Below are positions 27,319-34,067 of a DNA stretch of 64,000 bases, piece by piece. Location: the NCBI RefSeq assembly GCF_014635085.1, contig NZ_BMCH01000003.1, positions 124,001 through 188,000 on the forward strand, written 5' to 3'. The notes beneath the pieces are model-generated. The model was given only the letters and a program-made list of their open reading frames with translations. It searched no databases and was not told the origin of the DNA. The position numbers and the translations under genes were made by a program. Positions within the stretch are counted from its first letter, which is position 1. Each line of letters starts with the position of its first letter. This DNA is from Asaia siamensis (lineage in GTDB: Bacteria > Pseudomonadota > Alphaproteobacteria > Acetobacterales > Acetobacteraceae).

Positions 27319-28754
27319 AACCCGAGATCCCCCTGTTCTTCCTTTTCCGTACCCAGAGGGTCGAGCCGTCCCTGACGGGTGCCATCGGCAAAGCGCAGGG
27401 TAATTGCGCCGCCGCGTGGTCGCCCAGAGGCTGTCGTCACCGGTTTTCCGCGAGCATCCTGCACCAAGGCATAGCCTCGCGCCAAGACGGCCTCTGGTGA
27501 AACCGCCTCAAGCCGACCGGCAATGCCGGTTAATCTTGCGCGATCAAGCCCGATACGGGCGATGAGCGTCTCGGTGCCGAGCCTTGCATGCACAAAGCCA
27601 GCCCGCTCCTGCTGCATTCTGTGCCGTATTCCTGCGGCCAAGGCAGCGCTGGCCAGACCGAGCCCGGCCTGTTTCTGCCCCAGAAAATGGGCAGCAGAGG
27701 GCATCCGCGCTTCGAGCCCCATCAGTTTCTGTCGTGCGCGCGAAGCCACCATCGGCAGGGCAAGCTCCAGACGCTGGCCGCGTTCATCGAGTCTGAAACG
27801 GGCGGTGTCGAGCAGGCTCGGCAGATCGGGCAGTCTTGCTGTCACCTGCTCGGTGTGCGCCCGGGCCAGTTGCAAATGGCGCGACAGCCCCCCGGCCAGA
27901 CGCGCGCCACGATGCGCGAGATCGGCAATCATCTCCGAGCGCAAAGGCACCGCCATCTCGGCGGCCGCTGTGGGCGTGGGCGCGCGCTGGTCGGAAACAT
28001 AGTCGATGAGGGTCGTATCGGTTTCATGACCCACCGCAGAGATGAGCGGTATGGGGCAGGCTGCGACGGCGCGCAGCACATTTTCCTCATTGAAGGCCAT
28101 CAGGTCTTCGAGGGAGCCGCCACCACGCGCCACGATCAGCAGATCGGGCCTTTGCGGCAGGGTCGAAAACCCGGCAATGGCCGAGGCAATCTGGTCCGCT
28201 GCCCCCTCACCCTGCACCGCGACGGGCCACACCAGCACCGAACGCGGGAAACGACGCGAAAGCGTGGTCAGGATGTCGTGCAGCACGGCGCCACGGCTCG
28301 ACGTCACGAGGCCGATCAGCTCCGGGAGGAACGGAATTTTCTTTTTGCGCTCGGGGTCGAAAAGCCCCTCTGCCAGAAGCTTCTGCCGCAGTTTCTCGAT
28401 TTTTGCGAGAAGCGCGCCCTCACCGGCAAAGCTCATCTGGTCGATGACGAGCTGATAGCTTGAGCGATCGCCATAGGCCGAGACACGCCCGGTGGCGATC
28501 ACCTCGATGCCATTCTCAGGCACGATGCCGAGACGTGAGACTGACCCGCGCCAGATGACACCGGAAATCTTGCCGCCCTGATCTTTCAGCGAAAGATAGA
28601 CATGGCCCGACGGATAGCGTTTGAGCTCGGTAATCTCGCCACGCACGCGCACGCGGCCAAAGCTGCCCTCGAGGATGCGCTTGATCGCCCCCGAGATTTC
28701 ACTGACCGAATATTCGGGAACGTTGCCGCTCGCGCTCTGATCGTTTTCGCTCAT
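27315..28754 (-). CDS. xseA: Exodeoxyribonuclease VII large subunit
   Basis: 479 residues. The N-terminal OB-fold reads YSVSEISGAIKRILEGSFG and VRVRGEITELKRYPSGHVY, followed by the catalytic region with GLVTSSRGAVLHDI, DLLIVARGGGSLEDLMAFN and PLISAVGHETDTTLIDYVSD, all conserved. With the small subunit XseB (not in this window) it degrades single-stranded DNA. It is divergent from purD across 58 bases and coupled to a downstream lipoprotein. Confidence 0.97.
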   Translation of the reverse strand: MSENDQSASGNVPEYSVSEISGAIKRILEGSFGRVRVRGEITELKRYPSGHVYLSLKDQGGKISGVIWRGSVSRLGIVPENGIEVIATGRVSAYGDRSSYQLVIDQMSFAGEGALLAKIEKLRQKLLAEGLFDPERKKKIPFLPELIGLVTSSRGAVLHDILTTLSRRFPRSVLVWPVAVQGEGAADQIASAIAGFSTLPQRPDLLIVARGGGSLEDLMAFNEENVLRAVAACPIPLISAVGHETDTTLIDYVSDQRAPTPTAAAEMAVPLRSEMIADLAHRGARLAGGLSRHLQLARAHTEQVTARLPDLPSLLDTARFRLDERGQRLELALPMVASRARQKLMGLEARMPSAAHFLGQKQAGLGLASAALAAGIRHRMQQERAGFVHARLGTETLIARIGLDRARLTGIAGRLEAVSPEAVLARGYALVQDARGKPVTTASGRPRGGAITLRFADGTRQGRLDPLGTEKEEQGDLGL

Positions 28755-28812
28755 GAGCGCAGTCTATGCTACGGAACGCGGGCTACGACCAGTCAGAACA
28801 GGAAGAATGACG

Positions 28813-30069
28813 ATGCGGGTGTTACTTGTCGGATCAGGCGGACGCGAACATGCTCTGGCGGCCTGCCTCTCCCGCTCTCCCGAGCTTGAGGCGCTGTTCA
28901 TCGCCCCCGGTAATCCGGGTATGGCGCCCCTCGGTACGCTGGTGCCGATTGCCGCCGATGATGTCGCGGCCCTTGTCGCCTTTGCAAAAGAGCAGCGAAT
29001 CGATCTCGTCGTGCCCGGCCCGGAAGCGCCGCTCGTCGCCGGGCTGACCGATCTTTGCATCGAGGCAGGTATTGCCTGCGCGGGCCCGAGCCAGGCGGCC
29101 AGTGCGCTTGAGGGCAGCAAGAGCTTTACCAAGGATGTCGCCGACGCCGCGGGCATCCCGACTGCGCGCTGGGAACGGTTTGAGGAAGCCGAGCCTGCCC
29201 TCGCTTTCGTTCGCCGCCGCGGTGCGCCTATCGTGATCAAGGCCGATGGTCTGGCTGCGGGCAAAGGGGTGATTGTGGCCCAGACGCTCGAAGAGGCCGA
29301 GGCTGCGATCATTGATATTCTGACCGATCGCAGCTTTGGCGAAGCTGGCGCCAGCATCGTGATCGAGGAATGCCTCGTCGGTCAGGAAGTCTCGCTCTTC
29401 GCGTTCTGCTCGGATAGCGAGGCTGTGCTGATCGGTGCGGCGCGCGATCACAAGCGTATCGGTGAAGGGGATACCGGGCCGAATACCGGAGGTATGGGCG
29501 CGATTTCACCGCCGCCCCATTTCGACCGTGAGGCGCAGGAACAGGCGCTCGATATCATGGTACGCCCGATGCTGGCCGAGATGGTCCGTCGCGGCACGCC
29601 ATTTCGCGGAATCATTTTCGCCGGGCTGATGCTGACCGACGCAGGCCCGAAGCTGATCGAATATAATGTGCGTTTCGGCGATCCGGAGGCGCAGGCGCTG
29701 CTGATCCGTCTCGACTCCGACCTTCTGCCGGTTCTCAAGGCGCTTGCGGAAGGACGGCTCGATAATGCGTCGATCCGCTTTACCGACGAGGCCTCGATAT
29801 CGATCGTTCTTGCCGCACGCGGCTATCCGGGCACACCGGTCAAGGGCGGCGCCATTCGTGGCATCGAGCGCGCCGAAGCCGTGCCCGGCGTTTCGGTCTT
29901 TCAGGCAGGCACAGCCTTGCGTGACGGCGTGCTCGTCGCCTCTGGCGGACGCGTTCTGACCGTATGCGCCAAGGCCGAAACCGCAGTACAGGCCCGCGCG
30001 CGTGCCTATGAAGGCGTTGCGGCTATCGAATGGGAAGACGGCATTTTCAGGCGCGATATCGGCCTCTGA
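28813..30069 (+). CDS. purD: Phosphoribosylamine--glycine ligase
   Basis: 418 residues. MRVLLVGSGGREHALA is the canonical N-terminus; the ATP-grasp region includes GPSQAASALEGSKSFTKD, IVIKADGLAAGKGVIVA, RDHKRIGEGDTGPNTGGMGA and EYNVRFGDPEAQ. It makes glycinamide ribonucleotide in purine synthesis. ATG at 28813 has AGGAAG at good spacing and is preferred over ATGs at 28807 and 28753. Hairpins follow the stop (GGCCT...AGGCC at 30061-30078 and the GCCGCG...CGCGGC structure at 30090-30117). Confidence 0.97.
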   Translation: MRVLLVGSGGREHALAACLSRSPELEALFIAPGNPGMAPLGTLVPIAADDVAALVAFAKEQRIDLVVPGPEAPLVAGLTDLCIEAGIACAGPSQAASALEGSKSFTKDVADAAGIPTARWERFEEAEPALAFVRRRGAPIVIKADGLAAGKGVIVAQTLEEAEAAIIDILTDRSFGEAGASIVIEECLVGQEVSLFAFCSDSEAVLIGAARDHKRIGEGDTGPNTGGMGAISPPPHFDREAQEQALDIMVRPMLAEMVRRGTPFRGIIFAGLMLTDAGPKLIEYNVRFGDPEAQALLIRLDSDLLPVLKALAEGRLDNASIRFTDEASISIVLAARGYPGTPVKGGAIRGIERAEAVPGVSVFQAGTALRDGVLVASGGRVLTVCAKAETAVQARARAYEGVAAIEWEDGIFRRDIGL

Positions 30070-30089
30070 TATCAGGCCGGCAACCAAAA

Positions 30090-30117
30090 GCCGCGTCTGT
30101 GGCATGACAGGCGCGGC
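30090..30117 (+). terminator. Hairpin downstream of purD
   Basis: GCCGCG-t-CTGT pairs with ACAG-g-CGCGGC, with a six-base loop, 20 bases after the purD stop. There is no T run right after it, so it is a probable but imperfect terminator. Confidence 0.45.
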
Positions 30118-30165
30118 AAAGGCACTTTCTTGTCTGGCTCGCCCGCAGGAAAACGGGCGCGCCGG

Positions 30166-30240
30166 TTATTTGGACAATGCTCTGGGGCTCAGGTTGCGAC
30201 GGGTCCATTTGGCTTTCTTTCTCAGGCGACGTGTCCGCAT
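30166..30240 (-). CDS. Tiny highly basic protein (candidate small ORF)
   Basis: 24 residues, MRTRRLRKKAKWTRRNLSPR then ALSK, with 11 Arg/Lys residues. The ATG at 30240 has a near-perfect ribosome binding site (GAGGAGAAG at 30245-30253, seven bases away), much stronger than most genes here, which is the main support. A 7-bp perfect hairpin (30264-30287) sits just upstream of that site. The composition suggests RNA or ribosome binding, but it does not match the small ribosomal proteins that I can recall. It could be a leader peptide, though nothing lies immediately downstream on this strand except the purD 3' end. Confidence 0.5.
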   Translation of the reverse strand: MRTRRLRKKAKWTRRNLSPRALSK

Positions 30241-30263
30241 GTGACTTCTCCTCAGAGGGGTTG

Positions 30264-30287
30264 TTCTCGCCTCACAATCAGCGAGAA
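30264..30287 (-). promoter_or_regulatory. Hairpin in 5' leader of the tiny basic ORF
   Basis: TTCTCGC and GCGAGAA are exact inverted arms of 7 bp with a 10-base loop, ending about 10 bases before the GAGGAG ribosome binding site. It may stabilise or regulate the short mRNA, or be a terminator for the stress-protein-like gene upstream on this strand. Confidence 0.4.
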
Positions 30288-30348
30288 CCTGCTTGAATGA
30301 TCCGACAAGTTCAGGCCGTTCGAGGTTTTCTCACGGCCCGGCAAGGCG

Positions 30349-30714
30349 TTAATGCATGGTCACGCGAAGGGGGGCGTGATCTCCAAGAATTTTCCTGATC
30401 CGGCTTTCTGTCAGCGTCGAGACGGCAATCGTCACGACCATTGGCTCGTTGCGGCTCTGGCTCTCACGGTAGAGCGCTGCCTGCTGTCGACGAAGCGCTG
30501 CCGGTGGGGGGTGGTCATTGATAAGCCATGCCCAGGCCCCGAAAGGTCGATGGACCTCGTTTTCGAGCGTTATGGCAGAATCCGGCTCGACCCCCATGGC
30601 CAGCCGGTATTGATGAATTGATTCTGACGGAATGTCGCACACCAGAAGGTCATCGACAGCGATCTGGGCATGACGGGCGGTGTCGAACACCGCCATGAGC
30701 GTTGGCTGCATCAT
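30349..30714 (-). CDS. Hypothetical protein with stress-protein-like N-terminus
   Basis: 121 residues from MMQPTLMAVFDTARHAQIAV. The opening, a strand followed by a helix with D-x-x-x-A-x-x-A-V-D-D-L, is like the start of general stress protein 17M/YflT-type domains, and the C-terminal part VVTIAVSTLTESRIRKIL fits an alpha/beta domain. Function is unknown and the family link is tentative. ATGs at 30714 and 30711 follow GGAGAACAGG. An upstream frame extension to 30786 is AT-rich and probably leader. Confidence 0.6.
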   Translation of the reverse strand: MMQPTLMAVFDTARHAQIAVDDLLVCDIPSESIHQYRLAMGVEPDSAITLENEVHRPFGAWAWLINDHPPPAALRRQQAALYRESQSRNEPMVVTIAVSTLTESRIRKILGDHAPLRVTMH

Positions 30715-30948
30715 CCTGTTCTCCGTGTCGTCGCGATGGAATCGACGACATGGCCAGAGTAACATCAAACCTGTTATATAAAACACTTTTCACGTTGTTT
30801 TGATGTTACGGAAACAGATTCACCCGCCAGTGCTCATCCGTCCTCGTGCCTCCTCCTGACGATGGATGATGTGCTGCCCAGCCATGCTGAAGCCATGATT
30901 GCGCGCAAGAAATGACTGGTTCTTTCCGGTCAAGGCATCTACATTTTC

Positions 30949-31726
30949 ATGAATTCCAGTATTGTTGCCACTGGTCGCGATGCGCCAAGCAAAGTCATCC
31001 GGCGCAATGACGGTATCGATTGCCTGCGCGGCATGCTGGGACGTGCTCTGGTCGCTTTCGGTAGAGGAAGCCTTTTATGTCGTGTTTCCGTTTCTCTGCC
31101 TTATGCTGGGCAGGCAACGCCACGGTCTGCTGCTCTGCGCCATTGCGCTCGCGCTCGCTGCCCCTTGGTGCGACTGGTCTTTACGCCACGCATCCGAAAT
31201 CTGGCAGGAAAAAGCCTATGGACCGGGTGTCTGTGCCATTGCAACAGGCATCGTTGCAGCCCTTCTCCTGCACCATGCGCCGCGCAATGAGCACGGCCTC
31301 CTCACGGCTCTGGCCGGATGGGGCGGGCTGGCAGGAATGACTGCCTACCTGTTCTGGGGCGGGCTGATCTGGCCAGTTCTATCCTGGGGAACAGCGCTTT
31401 TCTTCAACAGCGCCATCGCCCTTGCCGTCTGGGCTTTTGCCCGTGGCTGGGGCGCCCGGACAACGCAAAAGGGAACGCTATGGTTACGTAGCTGGGGGCA
31501 ACGCAGCTATGAAATCTACCTGACCCATATGTTTGTCATTTTGCCGGTTGTGGGGATAGCGCATGGTCTGGCTCTCCCCGCCCGTTGGGGCTGGGTGCTG
31601 TTCCTGCCGGTTCTGCTTGTGGCTTTTGCGCTGGGCAGCATTGTCGAGCGCGTCTATTCGCGTCCGCTCGACCGGCTGCTGCTCGCTGGTTTCGCCCGCT
31701 GGCGCGCCTCTCCTGCGGGTTCTTAA
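30949..31726 (+). pseudogene. Acyltransferase 3 (OafA/YrhL-like), internally deleted and frameshifted
   Basis: An ATG at 30949 opens a frame reading RRNDGIDCLRGMLG, the usual N-terminal start of membrane acyltransferase 3 proteins (I-D-x-L-R-G). Within 30 bases the homology jumps to another frame reading WDVLWSLSVEEAFYVVFPF, a motif normally about 130 residues further on, and continues with six to seven helices to the stop at 31726. So the catalytic His region and first helices are missing and the halves are out of frame. The downstream frame alone could be read from 30962 as 254 residues, but it would lack the active site. Most likely inactive. Confidence 0.75.
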
Positions 31727-31736
31727 AGCGGTTTTT

Positions 31737-33437
31737 TCACTGCACCCAGATCTGCGAGAGCAGCATGTGGTTGAGCAGCGAATAATGGTAATTGCCGAGG
31801 CGCTTCGAAACGAAATCGACATAACGCATCTGGATGAGCGGAACGAGCGCGCTCTGGTCCATCGCCATGATTCCGGCCTGCTCCCACAGTGATCTGGTCA
31901 GTTCAGGATCGAGGCTTTTGCGTGCGCGCTCCATCAGCGATTGCAAAGGCGGATAGCAGAAGCCACTGGCATTGGTCGCGCTTTCGGTGTGCAGCCGGGC
32001 ATTGTCACAGCCCAAAAGCGCGTCGAGAAAGGTCGAGGGCGACGGATAATCGGCGTACCAATAGGACAGACTGATCTGGACATGATTATCCGAATTGCGC
32101 GCATAACCTTCTGCCGTTTCCGGCGTCATGGGCCTTACGCTCGCGACAAAGCCGAGGCTCTGCAGCATGTTGCGCAGATAGACCCCCATACCCAGACCGA
32201 TTGCCTGATTGGGCACGATCAGCGTGACGCGCCGCCCCGCCTGACCGCTCTTGCGAATGAGTGCGCGGGCACGATCCATGTCCGGCCCTTGCCACGCGCC
32301 TGATGGGTCTATCTGACCGAAGCGACAGGGAATATCCGCGCCCGCAATACCATACGGCACGATCTGGCAGAGCGGCTCAGCAATTGCACTGCCGCCATAG
32401 AGAATGGCCATGGCATGGCGATCGACCGCATGATTGATCGCCTGTCGTACCTCCAGCGAGTCAAAAGGGGCTTCGTGCACATTAAGCGCGAGATAATAGA
32501 GACCGAGCAGTGGTTGCAGATGGACCTGATCGGTATAGCGCGCGCCAAGTTCGCCCAGCCTGTCCTGAGGTTTGGCATCGAGCATGGAATCATACTGCCC
32601 CTGCTCGACCGCAGTGACCTCTGCCTCGTCTGACAGACCGAAATCATAGACCAAGCGATCAACATAACCCTCGCTCTGGGCCTGAGGATTCCACACATGG
32701 AAATACGGATTGCGCTCGATCACGAGCTGATGCGACGGATCGTAATGCGTGATGCGATAGGGACCAGTACCCGGCAAGGGCGTAAGGGCTGACTCGGTCG
32801 GTGGGACCCCTGCGGGCAGAATGACCGCATGGGGAAAAGCGAGTTTTTGCAGAAATTCACCATCGGGGGCGCTAAGACGGATCGTGATGCGGCGTGTCAC
32901 CGCATCGGCACTGACCCCTTCGAGCGCGCAATGGGCCGGATCGGTCAGGCAGGCTTTGGCGCCGATGATCGCACCATAAAACGAAGACGCTGTCGGGCTG
33001 CCAACGCGATAGAGGCGTTTGAGCGATGCGACGACATCTTCGACCGTGACGCGCGCGCCATTGGAAAAACGCAGCCCTTCACGCAGGGTAAACACCCAGA
33101 CCAGCCCGTCGGCGCTGACTTCCGGCAGGGCCTCCGCCAGATCGGGCACGACCTCGAGCCCCTTCGCGCCATCGGCCTGGCGATAGGTCACCAGCCCGTC
33201 ATACATGTTCACGAAAAGCTGGATATATTCGCTGGTATAATTGATCTGTGGGTCGAGCGTGCCCCCGGACGCATCGGCGGTCAGATGCAAAGTGCCGCCA
33301 CGATGCGGGCTGCCAGTAGTGCGCCCGTTTGCCGGGTCAGGCTCGGCGAGCGCATTTCCGGCAGAGACAACCGACAGCGAGGCGGCGAGAAAGACCGCGC
33401 CGCTTCTGCCCGAAAACCGGAAACGCCGCGCGCTCAT
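31737..33437 (-). CDS. ABC transporter solute-binding protein, family 5
   Basis: 566 residues with a cleavable signal (VFLAASLSVVSAGNALA). Family 5 (peptide/nickel/oligosaccharide) features include RGGTLHLTADASGGTLDPQ, FTLREGLRFSNGARVTVEDV, GTGPYRITHYDPSHQLVIERNPYF-like motif (GTGPYRI near 232) and DYPSPSTFLDALL. It would bind a solute in the periplasm. No permease or ATPase genes are adjacent; it follows the SCO1-like gene directly (stop TGA then ATG), so it must work with a transporter elsewhere or have another role. Confidence 0.9.
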   Translation of the reverse strand: MSARRFRFSGRSGAVFLAASLSVVSAGNALAEPDPANGRTTGSPHRGGTLHLTADASGGTLDPQINYTSEYIQLFVNMYDGLVTYRQADGAKGLEVVPDLAEALPEVSADGLVWVFTLREGLRFSNGARVTVEDVVASLKRLYRVGSPTASSFYGAIIGAKACLTDPAHCALEGVSADAVTRRITIRLSAPDGEFLQKLAFPHAVILPAGVPPTESALTPLPGTGPYRITHYDPSHQLVIERNPYFHVWNPQAQSEGYVDRLVYDFGLSDEAEVTAVEQGQYDSMLDAKPQDRLGELGARYTDQVHLQPLLGLYYLALNVHEAPFDSLEVRQAINHAVDRHAMAILYGGSAIAEPLCQIVPYGIAGADIPCRFGQIDPSGAWQGPDMDRARALIRKSGQAGRRVTLIVPNQAIGLGMGVYLRNMLQSLGFVASVRPMTPETAEGYARNSDNHVQISLSYWYADYPSPSTFLDALLGCDNARLHTESATNASGFCYPPLQSLMERARKSLDPELTRSLWEQAGIMAMDQSALVPLIQMRYVDFVSKRLGNYHYSLLNHMLLSQIWVQ

Positions 33438-34064
33438 TCAGCCACGATGCGCGAACTGATGAATGCCTGTCACGAGCGCCTCTGTGCCCGCCGTGGACTC
33501 AATGGTCCCGGCATAGCGCCCCTGAGGGTCCATGATCACGATACGCGGGGCAGGCACGTGATAGCTTGTACCGTCATCGCCTTTCACGAGCTCATTGGGA
33601 GCGTGGAATTCTTTCGCCACCTGTTCGATCATGCTCGGTGAGCCCGTGAGCGGCACCACATGATCACCCAGCGTCAGGGCATATTTCTTGAGTTCTTCAG
33701 ACTCGTCATGCAGCGGGTCTAGGGTAATTGCCAGAGGGGCCGTCTTGATCCCCTCGCTCGCCAGCGCCTTCTTGGCATCGCTCATGGATTTCAGCACAGG
33801 GCCGCAGAGTGTCTTCGGGCAATGCGTGTCGAAAAACCAGACCATGACCCAGCTTCCCCTGAAGTCGCCTTCGGTGACGTTGCCCTCACCCAGCGCCACG
33901 AGGCGATAACTGCCACCGATCTCATTGCCCTGCGTCGAGACGCTTCCCCCGAATTTGACGGAGAGACGATAGCCGCTCCAGCTCAGGGCAGCCGCGAGAA
34001 TGAGAACGACAACGGCAATGCGCGGGGCAGTCCATCTCGTACGGGAAGTTTTGCTGTTGTTCAT
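33438..34064 (-). CDS. SCO1/SenC-like membrane-anchored thioredoxin-fold protein
   Basis: 208 residues. An N-terminal anchor (RIAVVVLILAAALSW) precedes a SCO1-type domain: GSYRLVALGEGNVTEGDFRGSW-like start (LVALGEG...DFRG), WVMVWFFDTHCPKTLC, ITLDPLHDESEEL and a later YHVPAPRIVIMDPQG. SCO1 proteins deliver copper to cytochrome oxidase using Cys-x3-Cys and a His; here the cysteines are C82 and C87, spaced Cys-x4-Cys, and the His is about 169. The metal site may therefore be altered or redox-only. It lies 3 bases after polA and abuts the solute-binding gene. Confidence 0.82.
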   Translation of the reverse strand: MNNSKTSRTRWTAPRIAVVVLILAAALSWSGYRLSVKFGGSVSTQGNEIGGSYRLVALGEGNVTEGDFRGSWVMVWFFDTHCPKTLCGPVLKSMSDAKKALASEGIKTAPLAITLDPLHDESEELKKYALTLGDHVVPLTGSPSMIEQVAKEFHAPNELVKGDDGTSYHVPAPRIVIMDPQGRYAGTIESTAGTEALVTGIHQFAHRG

Positions 34065-34067
34065 TGT

